Of a stretch of DNA of 64,000 nt, positions 31,769-40,269 are shown one piece after another (the stretch's first letter is position 1; every line of letters begins with the position of its first letter). The DNA is from Streptomyces bauhiniae (lineage in GTDB: Bacteria > Actinomycetota > Actinomycetes > Streptomycetales > Streptomycetaceae): assembly GCF_004784475.1 (NCBI RefSeq), contig NZ_SRRT01000003.1, positions 496,001 through 560,000 of the forward strand, given 5' to 3'. The notes beneath the pieces are model-generated. The model made no database searches. It was not told the DNA's origin and saw nothing but the letters and a program-made list of their open reading frames with translations. The position numbers were made by a program, and so were the translations under genes.

Positions 31769-32713
31769 TCAGAAGGCGAGGATCAGACGCCCCCGGACCC
31801 CGCCGGCCTCCAGGCGCCGGTGAGCTTCGGGAGCCCTCTCCGGAGCGAGTACCTCCGCGGTGCGCAGGGTCAGTACGCCCTTCTCCGCCAGGGCGGCGAG
31901 CTCCTCCAGCGCGGGGCGCGTGGCGGGATGCGTCAGCACCAGGACCCCTTGGACGGTGATGCCGCGCTCCGAGGCCAGCTCGTGGGGGCGGCACTTGACG
32001 AACTGGCCGCCGTCCTTCACCACGCCCAGGGCGTCGGCGCCGATGACGGCGGCGTCGACGATCGCGTCCGCCCCCTCGGGAACCGCGGCGCGATAGGCGC
32101 CGGCGAGATCGGCGGTGGCCTCGGCACGCGGTACGACCAGGTCCGCGCCCAGCCCATGGACCAGGTCACGGTCGCGCGCGGCGGCGTCGGCGACGACGCG
32201 GAGCCCTCGGTGCTTGGCGAGTTGCACCACGTACCCGCCCAGCGCGCCCGTCGCTCCGGTGACGGCCAGCGTCGCCGCTTCGGGCAGGTCGAGGAGGGAG
32301 AGGGCCAGGTTCGCGGTGAGCCCGTTCATGGGCAGGCCGGCGACGTCACGGAGGTCGAGCCCCCGGGGCGCGGCGACGACCTGGTCGCGGGGCACCACGA
32401 CGTACTCCGCCTGGGCTCCGCCCCCGGCGTGGAAGGGGTTGACGAATGCCATGACCGGCTCACCGACCCCGAGGTCGACACCGTCACCGACCGCGTCGAC
32501 GACTCCGGAGGCGTCCATGCCGGGGGTGTGGGGCGGCTCCTGCCCGGCCATGGCGGCGGCCAGATCCCCCGCACGCAGCAGCAGGTCGGTGGGGTTGACC
32601 GCGGCGGCGGTGACCCGCACACGGACCTGTCCCGGACCGGGGACGGGCAGGGGGCGGTCGACGACCTTCAACACATCGGGTCCGCCGAACTGTTCGAATC
32701 CGACAGCGCGCAT
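31769..32713 (-). CDS. NADP-dependent zinc-free quinone oxidoreductase (MDR family)
   Basis: A 314-residue medium-chain reductase. The N-terminal GroES-like domain carries VTAAAVNPTDLLLRAGD; the Rossmann domain has AVTGATGALGGYVVQLAKHRG. No cysteine cluster for structural zinc is visible, which places it with quinone or enoyl reductases of the zinc-free type. ATG 32713 has AAGGA upstream. The 417-bp region upstream separates it from the flavin reductase gene on the other strand. A role in reducing a double bond of the pathway product is possible, but it may equally be a stress gene. Confidence 0.85.
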   Translation of the reverse strand: MRAVGFEQFGGPDVLKVVDRPLPVPGPGQVRVRVTAAAVNPTDLLLRAGDLAAAMAGQEPPHTPGMDASGVVDAVGDGVDLGVGEPVMAFVNPFHAGGGAQAEYVVVPRDQVVAAPRGLDLRDVAGLPMNGLTANLALSLLDLPEAATLAVTGATGALGGYVVQLAKHRGLRVVADAAARDRDLVHGLGADLVVPRAEATADLAGAYRAAVPEGADAIVDAAVIGADALGVVKDGGQFVKCRPHELASERGITVQGVLVLTHPATRPALEELAALAEKGVLTLRTAEVLAPERAPEAHRRLEAGGVRGRLILAF

Positions 32714-33130
32714 GATGCGGGTTCCTTTCACGAATCGGCTCAGGGGTCGTACGGAGGGGGGTGCCCGGCCGGCGATGCGGTGGCCGCGGTCAGAGTGCGG
32801 CGGTCCCCATGAAGCGGGGTCTCTGTGCGTCCGGGAACGCGGCGGGAGTGGTCAGCCGCTTCACGGTCATGCGCTGGAAACCCGAACCGGGCCTGGTCAA
32901 GCCGGACATGACCACGATGATTCACCGAGTGGCGGAACCGAACCAGTTCGCAGATGTCATATTGGCAGCACCAACACGAACGAGGCGCGGGTGTGGTGGT
33001 GTTGCTCCCAGGTGGACGGCAACCGGCACAGACTCGCCCTCTCCGCCCGCTGGTCCAGCTCCTACGCTTTCCCCATGCGCGATCGACCGCCGTACGACTG
33101 TGCGGCGGTTACCTTCTCATGAGGAGAGCG
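32714..33130. other. Divergent intergenic region, 417 bp
   Basis: No convincing gene is present; the open frames here lack ribosome sites and sensible products. The region should hold promoters for the oxidoreductase (leftward) and the flavin reductase (rightward). No strong dyad or known RNA structure was recognised. Confidence 0.6.
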
Positions 33131-33631
33131 ATGGCGACTCGTCCGGATGTCCCGGCCTTCGACTCGGCGCACTTCCGCCGGGTGCTCGGACACTTTCCGA
33201 CCGGTGTGGTGGCCGTCTCGGCGATCGACGGGGACGAACCGGTCGGTCTGACCGTGGGTTCCTTCACATCGGTGTCACTGGAGCCGCCCATGGTCGGCTT
33301 CTTCCCCAGCGCGACCTCCACGAGCTGGCCCCGTATCGAACGAGCCGGGTCCTTCGTGGCCAACGTGCTGGCGGAGCACCAGGCGAACCTGTCCGCGGTG
33401 TTCGCGGCGAGTGGCGGCGACAAGTTCGGCCGGCTCGGCTGGCACCGGGGGGTCACCGGCGCCCCGATCCTCGACGGTGTCGCCGCGTGGATCGAATGCG
33501 AGGTGGCGGATGTCGTCCCGGCCGGCGACCACCTCTTCGTCCTGGGCCGCGTACTCGATCTGGCGGTCGCCGGTGATCCCCGCCCGCTGGTCTTCTTCCA
33601 GGGGGACTACGCGCGACTGGCCGGGCAGTGA
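33131..33631 (+). CDS. Flavin reductase family protein
   Basis: A 166-residue FMN-binding split-barrel protein. FRRVLGHFPTGVVAVSAIDG, GLTVGSFTSVSLEPPMVGFF (given in parts) and the final FFQGDYARL are the family hallmarks of NAD(P)H:flavin reductases such as HpaC. These supply reduced flavin to two-component monooxygenases, fitting the two luciferase-like enzymes of the island. ATG 33131 has GAGGAG at a 4-base spacing; the upstream frame is not conserved in composition. It is the last gene of the island before the core RNase P RNA gene, with which it converges. Confidence 0.88.
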   Translation: MATRPDVPAFDSAHFRRVLGHFPTGVVAVSAIDGDEPVGLTVGSFTSVSLEPPMVGFFPSATSTSWPRIERAGSFVANVLAEHQANLSAVFAASGGDKFGRLGWHRGVTGAPILDGVAAWIECEVADVVPAGDHLFVLGRVLDLAVAGDPRPLVFFQGDYARLAGQ

Positions 33632-33670
33632 GGCGGGTGGATCGTCCGGCCGGGCCGGGCGTGGAAAAGC

Positions 33671-34079
33671 GGCAGACGAGTCGGGCTGTACGCCGGGTTC
33701 TGTACCGGGGGCCCTCGCGGGCGTCCCGGTGACGGCCATCCATCTAGGGCCGGTGTTGCCACCGGCCTCGTGCGGTCTACCCGCGGACTCGGGCGGGCAG
33801 CCCTCGGTCGTCCGCGCAGAAACACCGGGGTGTTTCCTTTTGACCTTGCTCCGGGTGGGGTTTACCTAGCTGCCCAGGTCACCCTGGGCACTGGTGGTCT
33901 CTTACACCACCGTTTCACCCTTACCCCGCGCCGAGGCGCGAGGCGGTCTGTTTTCTGTGGCACTGTCCCGCGAGTCGCCTCGGGTGGCCGTTAGCCACCA
34001 CCCTGCCCTGTGGAGCCCGGACGTTCCTCGGGAAGCCCCGTAAGGGACTCCACGCGGCCGTCCGCCCGGCTCGTCTGCC
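33671..34079 (-). ncRNA. rnpB: RNase P RNA (bacterial type A)
   Basis: The minus strand reads as a complete RNase P RNA of about 409 nt. The ends form the P1 helix (GGCAGACGAG pairs with CTCGTCTGCC). The hallmark blocks are present: the GAGGAACGTCCGGGCTCC region, ACAGAAAACAGACCGCC, GGGTAAGGGTGAAACGGTGG and GTGTAAGAGACCACCAG. It is the catalytic RNA that matures tRNA 5' ends. It marks the return to core chromosome after the biosynthetic island; protein-like open frames across it are spurious. Confidence 0.95.
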
Positions 34080-34180
34080 GTGCCGACCATGGTACCGGGC
34101 CGGACGGGCGGCACGGACCGGCGGCCGGGGCCCGTACGCTGGCGCGGAGGCCGAGAACGCCGAGAAGAAGGAGTCCGTCC

Positions 34181-34963
34181 GTGCTGGTCCTGCTGCCCCC
34201 GTCGGAGGGAAAGGCGCCCTCGGGCCGGGGTGCCCCGCTGAAGCCCGAGTCGCTGTCCCTGCCCGGTCTCGCCGCCGCCCGGCAGGCCGTGCTCACCGAA
34301 CTGGTCGAGCTGTGCGCCGGGGACGAGGAGAAGGCGCGCGAGGTGCTGGGGCTGAGCGAGGGGCTGCGCGGCGAGGTCGCCAAGAACGCCGGGCTGCTCA
34401 CGGCCGGCGCCCGCCCGGCGGGCGAGATCTACACCGGTGTCCTCTACGACGCCCTCGGCCTGGCCACCCTCGACCCCGCCGCCAAGCGCCGCGCGGCCCG
34501 CTCGCTGCTGGTGTTCTCCGGCCTCTGGGGCGCGATCGGCGTCACCGACCGCATCCCCTCCTACCGCTGCTCCATGGGCGTCAAGCTGCCCGGTCTCGGC
34601 GCGCTGGCCGGGCACTGGCGGGCCCCGATGGCCGAGGTGCTGCCCGAGGCGGCCGGGGACGGGCTGGTGCTGGACCTGCGCTCCGCCGCGTACGCCGCCG
34701 CCTGGAAGCCCCAGGGCGAGGTCGCGGGGCGCACCGCGACGGTACGGGTGCTGCACGCGCCCACCCGCAAGGTGGTCAGCCACTTCAACAAGGCGACCAA
34801 GGGCCGTATCGTCCGCGCGCTGCTCACCGAGGGCGTCGCGCCGAAGGACCCCGCCGAGCTGGTCGTCGCGCTGCGGGACCTCGGGTACGAGGTGGAGGCG
34901 GCGGCGCCCGAGAAGGCCGGGAAGCCGTGGGCGCTGGACGTGCTGGTGGACGAGGTTCACTGA
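34181..34963 (+). CDS. yaaA: YaaA family peroxide-stress protein
   Basis: A 260-residue member of the UPF0246/YaaA family. MLVLLPPSEGKAPSGRG at the N-terminus, then YTGVLYDALGL and the VFSGLWGAIGVTDRIPSYR segment (given in parts), are clear family signatures, as is HFNKATKGRIVRAL. YaaA limits intracellular iron under peroxide stress in E. coli, and binds DNA. GTG 34181 follows AAGGAG. It is divergent from rnpB and followed by the aldolase gene on the same strand. Confidence 0.88.
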   Translation: MLVLLPPSEGKAPSGRGAPLKPESLSLPGLAAARQAVLTELVELCAGDEEKAREVLGLSEGLRGEVAKNAGLLTAGARPAGEIYTGVLYDALGLATLDPAAKRRAARSLLVFSGLWGAIGVTDRIPSYRCSMGVKLPGLGALAGHWRAPMAEVLPEAAGDGLVLDLRSAAYAAAWKPQGEVAGRTATVRVLHAPTRKVVSHFNKATKGRIVRALLTEGVAPKDPAELVVALRDLGYEVEAAAPEKAGKPWALDVLVDEVH

Positions 34964-34979
34964 GGCTCGCATTGCAGCA

Positions 34980-34999
34980 TGTGCAACGTTCGTTGCGCA
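34980..34999. promoter_or_regulatory. IclR-like inverted repeat before the aldolase gene
   Basis: TGTGCAAC-GTTC-GTTGCGCA is a near-perfect dyad (7 of 8 positions) just upstream of the KDPG/KHG aldolase start. Streptomyces IclR-family regulators use GTTGC/GCAAC dyads of this kind. It is a candidate operator; no regulator gene is adjacent. Confidence 0.4.
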
Positions 35000-35019
35000 C
35001 ACTGCTTCCCCTGGGCACG

Positions 35020-35685
35020 ATGGCGTCCATGACCTCACCCGCGCCCTCCCCCGCCTCCGTACTGGACCTCGCGCCCGTCCTCCCCGTCGTCGTCCTGGAT
35101 GACGCCGCCGACGCCGTGCCGCTGGCGCGGGCGCTGGTCGCCGGGGGGCTGCCCGCGATCGAGGTCACGCTGCGTACGCCGGCCGCGCTGGACGGCATCC
35201 GGGCCATCACCGAGCAGGTGCCCGAGGCGGTGGTGGGCGCCGGGACGGTGATCACGCCGGAGCAGGTGGGCCGGTGCGTGGCGGCGGGGGCGCGGTTCCT
35301 CGTCTCCCCCGGCTGGACCGAGTCGCTGCTCGCCGCGATGCGGGAGGCCGGGGTGCCGTTCCTGCCGGGGGTGTCGACCACCTCGGAGGTGGTGGCGCTG
35401 CTGGAGCGCGGGGTGCGCGAGATGAAGTTCTTCCCGGCCGAGGCGGCGGGCGGTACGGCGTATCTGCGATCCCTCGCCGGACCGTTGCCCGACGCCCGCT
35501 TCTGTCCCACGGGCGGCATCGCGGAGGCCAGTGCGCCGGAGTATCTGGCGCTGCCCAACGTGGGCTGCGTGGGCGGCAGTTGGATGGTCCCGGCGGACGC
35601 GGTGGCCGCCGGGGACTGGGCCCGGATCGAGGAGCTGGCGCGGGGTGCGGCGGGGCTCAGGGACGCAGGTGGGACGTGTCGTTGA
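35020..35685 (+). CDS. eda: Bifunctional KHG/KDPG aldolase
   Basis: A 221-residue class I aldolase (or 218 from ATG 35029). AIEVTLRTPAALDGIRAI contains the catalytic Glu, and the Schiff-base lysine is in EMKFFPAEAAGG; GAGTVITPEQ and CPTGGIAEASAPEYL complete the TIM-barrel pattern. It cleaves 2-keto-3-deoxy-6-phosphogluconate or 4-hydroxy-2-oxoglutarate. It has no strong ribosome site, so a leaderless or weakly initiated mRNA is possible. Its 3' end overlaps the convergent RNase H/phosphatase gene by 29 bases. Confidence 0.87.
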   Translation: MASMTSPAPSPASVLDLAPVLPVVVLDDAADAVPLARALVAGGLPAIEVTLRTPAALDGIRAITEQVPEAVVGAGTVITPEQVGRCVAAGARFLVSPGWTESLLAAMREAGVPFLPGVSTTSEVVALLERGVREMKFFPAEAAGGTAYLRSLAGPLPDARFCPTGGIAEASAPEYLALPNVGCVGGSWMVPADAVAAGDWARIEELARGAAGLRDAGGTCR

Positions 35686-36919
35686 ACAGCCGTACGCTCG
35701 CGTTGCCGTCGGCGTAGTACGCCACCGCCGACAGCGAGGCGGCCGACAGTTCCATTCGGAAGAGGGACTCGGGCGGGGCGCCCAGGGCGAGGCGCAGCAG
35801 GGTCTTAATCGGGGTGACGTGGGTGACCAGCAGGACCGTACGGCCCGCGTACTCGGCGACCAGCCGGGCGCGGGCCTCCTCGATGCGCTCGGCGGTCTCC
35901 GCGAAGCTCTCGCCGCCGCCGGTGGGGCGTACCTCCGGATCGCCGAGCCAGGCGGTCAGATCGTCCGGGTGGCGCTCGCGGACCTCCCCGAAGGTCAGCC
36001 CCTCCCAGGCGCCGAAGTCGGTCTCCCTGAGCCCGTCGTCGACGCTCACGTCCAGTCCGAGCCGGGCGGCGACGATCCCGGCGGTCTCCCGCGTACGCGC
36101 CAACGGCGAGGCGACGACCGCCTGTACGGTCCCCCGCCGCGCCAGCGCCCCCGCCACCAGCCGCGCCTGCTCCCGCCCCACCTCCGACAGCGCGGGATCA
36201 CTCCCCCCACTCCCGGAGAACCGCTTCTGCGGAGTCAACGGCGTCTCCCCGTGCCGCAACAGCACAAAGGTCGCCGGCGCCCCGAGATCGGGAGCCGCAC
36301 TCCAGCCGGGCGAGGAGGTGGCGGCAGAGGCGACGGTACGGGCGGCACGGGCGTCGCTCTGCGCGGCATCGGCCGACTCCACCGGCTCGGAAGCGGGCGC
36401 GGACCGCCCCTGGGCCAGAGCCGCCCGCGCGGCCGCCGCGCCTGCGCGGGCATCGCCGGGCGGACCCTCGGGGTCGACGACAACCGGTGCCCGGGGCGTC
36501 CACGTCTCGCCCCTCGCCCCCGCGTCCATCGCCTCGTTGGCCAGGCGGTCGGCGTGCTTGTTCTGCTCGCGGGGTATCCACTCGTAGGTGACGCGGCCGG
36601 GTGGGAAGACGGCGCGGGCCTGGGTGGCCAGGGGCTTCATGTCGGGGTGCTTGATCTTCCAGCGGCCCGACATCTGCTCGACGACCAGCTTGGAGTCCAT
36701 GCGGACGGCGACCCGCGCCTCGGGGTCGAGGGCGTGGGCGGCGCGCAGGCCGGCGAGGAGACCCCGGTACTCGGCGACGTTGTTGGTGGCGACGCCGATG
36801 AACTCGGCGGCCTCGGCCAGGGTCTCCCCCGTGGCCGCGTCGCTCACGGCGGCCCCGTACCCCGCCGGGCCGGGGTTGCCCCGCGACCCGCCGTCGGCCT
36901 CGACCACGAACTCCCGCAC
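35657..36919 (-). CDS. Bifunctional RNase H / acid phosphatase
   Basis: A 420-residue fusion. Residues 1-130 form a type I RNase H domain (EADGGSRGNPGPAGYG, NNVAEYRGLLAGL, MDSKLVV, KHADRLANEAMD; the DEDD carboxylates are visible). An Ala/Pro-rich linker is followed by a histidine phosphatase domain (LLRHGETPLT with the RHG motif, VTHVTPIKTLL with the second His). In actinobacteria this design acts as RNase H plus a cobalamin-pathway CobC-like phosphatase. It overlaps the aldolase gene at the 3' end and starts 12 bases after the zinc-ribbon gene stop on the same strand. Confidence 0.92.
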   Translation of the reverse strand: MREFVVEADGGSRGNPGPAGYGAAVSDAATGETLAEAAEFIGVATNNVAEYRGLLAGLRAAHALDPEARVAVRMDSKLVVEQMSGRWKIKHPDMKPLATQARAVFPPGRVTYEWIPREQNKHADRLANEAMDAGARGETWTPRAPVVVDPEGPPGDARAGAAAARAALAQGRSAPASEPVESADAAQSDARAARTVASAATSSPGWSAAPDLGAPATFVLLRHGETPLTPQKRFSGSGGSDPALSEVGREQARLVAGALARRGTVQAVVASPLARTRETAGIVAARLGLDVSVDDGLRETDFGAWEGLTFGEVRERHPDDLTAWLGDPEVRPTGGGESFAETAERIEEARARLVAEYAGRTVLLVTHVTPIKTLLRLALGAPPESLFRMELSAASLSAVAYYADGNASVRLFNDTSHLRP

Positions 36920-36931
36920 GCCGAACGCTCC

Positions 36932-37675
36932 TTACAGACCCGACTCCGACGTGCGCACCAGGATGCGGTGGCAGTTCTCGCAGCGGACCACCGCGTCCCG
37001 CGCGGCCGCGCGGACCTCGCTCAGCTCGGTGATCGCCAGCTCCTGGCGGCAGCCCTGGCAGGTACGGGCGTACAGCTTGGCCGCGCCGATCCCGCCGCCC
37101 TGGACGCGCAGCCGGTCGTACAGCTTGAGCAGATCGGCCGGGACCGAGGCGGAGACGACCTCGCGCTCCTTGGTCACGGCGGCAGCCTCGTCGTCCAGCT
37201 CGCGGAACGCGGCGTCGCGGCGGCCGGTGGCGTCGTCGGACTTGGCCTGCACGGAGGCGACCCGTTCGGTCAGCTCGGCGACCCGCGCCTGCGCGGCCTC
37301 GCGGCGCTCCATGACCTCGAGGACGACGTCCTCCAGGTCGCCCTGGCGCTTGGCGAGGGAGGCGATCTCGTGCTGGAGGCCGGTGAGGTCCTTGGGCGAG
37401 GTGACCATGCCGGAGTCCAGGCGCTGCTGGTCACGGGTGGCGCGGCGGCGCACCTGCTCCACGTCCTGCTCGGCCTTGGTCTGCTCGCGGGCGCAGTCGC
37501 TCTCCTCGGTCTGCGCGGCCACCAGCAGGTCGCGGAGCTGGACGAGGTCCTTGCCCAGCGTCTCGATCTCGGCGTGCTCGGGGAGCGACTTCCGCTTGTG
37601 CGCGATCTGCTGGAGGCGGACGTCGAGGGCCTGGACGTCGAGGAGTCGGATCTGGTCGGCGGGCTCGGCGTTCAG
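36932..37675 (-). CDS. C4 zinc-ribbon coiled-coil protein, apparent CTG start
   Basis: A 247-residue protein: N-terminal LLDVQALDVRLQQIAHKRKS, long coiled-coil helices and a C-terminal zinc ribbon with two CxxC pairs (CQGC, CENC). The family is actinobacterial DUF164-like, of unproven function but strongly conserved beside RNase H and Nif3-like genes. The first in-frame GTG (37522) would remove about 50 conserved N-terminal residues. CTG at 37675-37673 keeps them, overlaps the Nif3 gene's TGA (CTGA), and has GGGAG 7 bases upstream. It is translationally coupled to the Nif3-like gene. Confidence 0.82.
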   Translation of the reverse strand: MNAEPADQIRLLDVQALDVRLQQIAHKRKSLPEHAEIETLGKDLVQLRDLLVAAQTEESDCAREQTKAEQDVEQVRRRATRDQQRLDSGMVTSPKDLTGLQHEIASLAKRQGDLEDVVLEVMERREAAQARVAELTERVASVQAKSDDATGRRDAAFRELDDEAAAVTKEREVVSASVPADLLKLYDRLRVQGGGIGAAKLYARTCQGCRQELAITELSEVRAAARDAVVRCENCHRILVRTSESGL

Positions 37676-38538
37676 TTGGGGGCTCCCATGGGGCTAGTGG
37701 TGACGGGGGACGCCGCGTGGGCGGTCCAGGGGTCGGTGACCGTCTTGGACACGTGGACCCGAAGGCCCCAGCCGTGACGGTCGGAGATCTGGTCGAGTTC
37801 GGCCGCGGCCAGCTCGCACCAGGGCCACTCGGTGGCCCAGTGGGCGGCGTCGATGAGCGCGAGCGGGCGCTCTCCGACGGACGCGGCGAACTCGGATGCC
37901 GGGTGGTGGCGCAGGTCGGCGGTGAGGAACGCGTCCACACCGGCCGCGCGGACCCGGTCGAAGAGGCTGTCGCCGGAGCCGCCGCTGACGGCGACCGTAC
38001 GGACGACGGCGTCGGGGTCGCCGGCCACCCGGATGCCCTGCGCGGTGGCGGGCAGCCGCTCGGCGGCGCGCTCGGCCAGCTCGCGCACGGTCAGCGGGTG
38101 GTCCAGCTCGCAGATCCGGCCCAGCCCCCGGCGTCCGTCCGGGTCGTCCGGGTCGGGTACGAGGGGGCCGGTGACCCGCAGGTCCAGCGCGCCGGCGAGG
38201 GCGTCGGAGACTCCGGGGTCGGCCTTGTCGGCGTTGGTATGCGCGACGTGCAGGGCGATGTCGTTCTTGATCAGCGTGTGCACGACCCGGCCCTTGGGGG
38301 TGCCGGCCGCCACCGTGGTCGTCCCCCGCAGATAGAGCGGGTGGTGGGTGACGAGGAGGTCCGCGCCGAGCCGTACGGCCTCGTCGACGACCTCTTGCAC
38401 CGGGTCCACGGCGAACAGGACGCGGGTGACCTCCTGGCCGGGGTCGCCCGTGACCGTGCCGACCGCGTCCCAGGGCTCGGCCCGCTCGGCGGGCCACAGG
38501 GTCTCCAGCGCGGCGATGACTTCAGACAGACGGGGCAC
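37672..38538 (-). CDS. Nif3-like dinuclear metal centre protein
   Basis: A 288-residue Nif3-family protein. TWPAERAEPWDAVG-type opening, LLVTHHPLYLRG (two metal-binding His), HVAHTNADKA and SGGSGDSLF are family landmarks, with a final H-x-E pair in DAAHWATEWPW. Members form hexameric toroids with a two-metal site; related proteins are GTP cyclohydrolase I-like, but the biological role is unproven. GTG 38538. It is first in a compact leftward unit of Nif3, zinc-ribbon and RNase H/phosphatase genes with overlapping or nearly overlapping ends. Confidence 0.87.
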   Translation of the reverse strand: MPRLSEVIAALETLWPAERAEPWDAVGTVTGDPGQEVTRVLFAVDPVQEVVDEAVRLGADLLVTHHPLYLRGTTTVAAGTPKGRVVHTLIKNDIALHVAHTNADKADPGVSDALAGALDLRVTGPLVPDPDDPDGRRGLGRICELDHPLTVRELAERAAERLPATAQGIRVAGDPDAVVRTVAVSGGSGDSLFDRVRAAGVDAFLTADLRHHPASEFAASVGERPLALIDAAHWATEWPWCELAAAELDQISDRHGWGLRVHVSKTVTDPWTAHAASPVTTSPMGAPN

Positions 38539-38723
38539 GAGGAAAGGCTACCTGTCCGGCCAGGGGAGGCCGTACCGCGTACGGCGGCCCCGGGCCGGTA
38601 CGCCCACACCCGCCCTTTCCTCAGAGGAATCGCTTCTGCGCCACCCGTATGTGTGAAGTGGTCCGGACCCGGCCCCCGCCTGTGCGTACGAAAACTAGCT
38701 TCGTCGCCGGAGGTGACCGAACC

Positions 38724-39839
38724 ATGACGGCCTGTGCGATCGAATCCCCGTCGACCGGCGCGGAACACGAGGCGCCCACGACGCGGTACGCCATCACGGC
38801 GGACGGCGCGTACGCGGCCCGGCTGGCGCCGGCCGGGGAGAGCTGGTTCCCGGAGCGCTGGACGCTGGACGGACCGGAGCCGTACGCGGTGCCGCTGCCC
38901 GGCGGGCAGCCGGAGGAGCCGGGCACGGAGGTGCAGCCGATGGGGGACGGGCGGGTGCTGATCCACCGCCTGGTGGAGCGGCGGCACTCCTTCTCCCTGC
39001 TGTACCCGACCGGGCCCGGTACGGGTGAGCTGGCGGTCGGCGCGGTGGAGTGCGGGTCCGACACCTACGTCACGCTGTTGCCGCCCGCGCCGGGGGGCGA
39101 GCGGGCGTACGCGCTCGCGGTGTGCGAGACGTCCACGGCGGTGTGGCTGGTGGCCGGGGGCGCCGCCGGGCCGGAGCGGGTGGCCGAGGTGCCGGGGCGG
39201 TGCTCGGGCGGGGTCTGGCTGGAGCGGGCGGGGCGGATGCTGGCGCTCGACCGGGAGCTGGGGGGCCGGACCAAGACGGTCGTGGTGGACCTGGGGCGGG
39301 ACGGGGAGGTGTCGCCGCTCCTCGAGATCGCGCCCGACAGCGACGACCGGCTGCTGCTGGCCGACCCCGACAGCGGGCTGGTGGTGATCTCCTCGGACGC
39401 GGCCTCGCCGGGGCAGGAACGATTGGGCTGGGGCGTGCTGGGCAGCACTCTGCCGGTCCGCTTCCCCGCCGCGCTGCGGCTGCCGGACTGCACGGTGACC
39501 CCCTTCGCCATCCAGCCGGGGCAGGTCCTGACCCCGGAGACCTGCGCGGTGGCCCTCCGGGTGGACGGCCCCCTCGGCACCTGGATCGCCACCTGGCACC
39601 CGACCGACCGCCAGGCCCGCCACCTCCCGGCCCCGCAGGGCTGGCTGGCGGGCTCCGGCGTATGGACCCCGGAGGGCGTACTGCGCCTGCCGTACTCGAC
39701 TCCCCAGACCGCGTGCGGAGTAGCCGAACTGACCCCTCCGACGGCGGCCCCCGCCGAGCCTCCGAAGACGGAGGAACCGGAGGCCCCCCGCCCGGTCCCC
39801 CTGCAGAAGGCCCCGCTCGCCAAGGCGGCCGCCGAGTAG
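38724..39839 (+). CDS. Conserved hypothetical protein, possible beta-propeller
   Basis: A 371-residue soluble protein with no signal peptide. Regular repeats of strands (for example GERAYALAVCETSTAVWLVAGG, LLLADPDSGLVVISSD in parts) suggest a beta-propeller-like fold. The C-terminal 35 residues are Pro/Glu/Lys rich and probably disordered. ATG 38724 follows GGAGG. No catalytic signature is recognised. It stands alone between the Nif3 unit and the small gene at 39939, and I do not assign a function. Confidence 0.7.
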   Translation: MTACAIESPSTGAEHEAPTTRYAITADGAYAARLAPAGESWFPERWTLDGPEPYAVPLPGGQPEEPGTEVQPMGDGRVLIHRLVERRHSFSLLYPTGPGTGELAVGAVECGSDTYVTLLPPAPGGERAYALAVCETSTAVWLVAGGAAGPERVAEVPGRCSGGVWLERAGRMLALDRELGGRTKTVVVDLGRDGEVSPLLEIAPDSDDRLLLADPDSGLVVISSDAASPGQERLGWGVLGSTLPVRFPAALRLPDCTVTPFAIQPGQVLTPETCAVALRVDGPLGTWIATWHPTDRQARHLPAPQGWLAGSGVWTPEGVLRLPYSTPQTACGVAELTPPTAAPAEPPKTEEPEAPRPVPLQKAPLAKAAAE

Positions 39840-39938
39840 CGGCCCCGGGGCCCGCCGCCCGCCTGGACCCCGGCCCCCGGGGGTTGGTTAGACTCTCCCG
39901 GCTGCAAGACGATCATGTTGACGGGGTGAATGCTTCCG

Positions 39939-40130
39939 ATGACCGAGACCAGCACGACGCAGCCGCTGTCCGCGCCCGCGGATTCCGGGGTCTACCAGCC
40001 GGAATCCGTCTCCGCCGAGGCGGACGGGCACGGGCGGCACCGGGGACCGGTCGCGGACCGGGACGGGGAGAGCGCCCCCAGCGGGCGCCATCGCCGCCCG
40101 GGCGGCGGGACCGCCGGGACGGCTGCCTGA
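39939..40130 (+). CDS. Small hypothetical protein
   Basis: A 63-residue, Gly/Arg/Ser-rich open frame reading MTETSTTQPLSAPADSG at the start. It lacks hydrophobic segments and looks disordered. It ends directly before a strong terminator hairpin (40142-40181) and has a GGGGTG purine stretch upstream, which supports real expression. It could be a small conserved protein of Streptomyces, but no family was recognised and a spurious frame cannot be excluded. Confidence 0.4.
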   Translation: MTETSTTQPLSAPADSGVYQPESVSAEADGHGRHRGPVADRDGESAPSGRHRRPGGGTAGTAA

Positions 40131-40141
40131 TCGATACGGCG

Positions 40142-40181
40142 AGGGGCGGGGCACGGGCCACAGGGCTCGTACCCCGCCCCT
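40142..40181 (+). terminator. Hairpin terminator after the small gene
   Basis: AGGGGCGGGG (40142-40151) pairs perfectly with CCCCGCCCCT (40172-40181), with further pairing inside the loop (GCACGGGCC / GGCTCGT). It lies just after the stop at 40130. Confidence 0.7.
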
Positions 40182-40269
40182 TCGTCATGTCCGGCCGTGA
40201 CATTTGTACTGCCGGAGTCCGTACGTACGCCTCTGCCCGCGGCGGCGCCCCGCTCCTACCGTCGTAGGC

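Noticed and set aside
33902..35038. Minus-strand open frame running through rnpB and yaaA
   Set aside because: RNase P RNA and YaaA signatures explain the region; the frame has biased composition and no motif.
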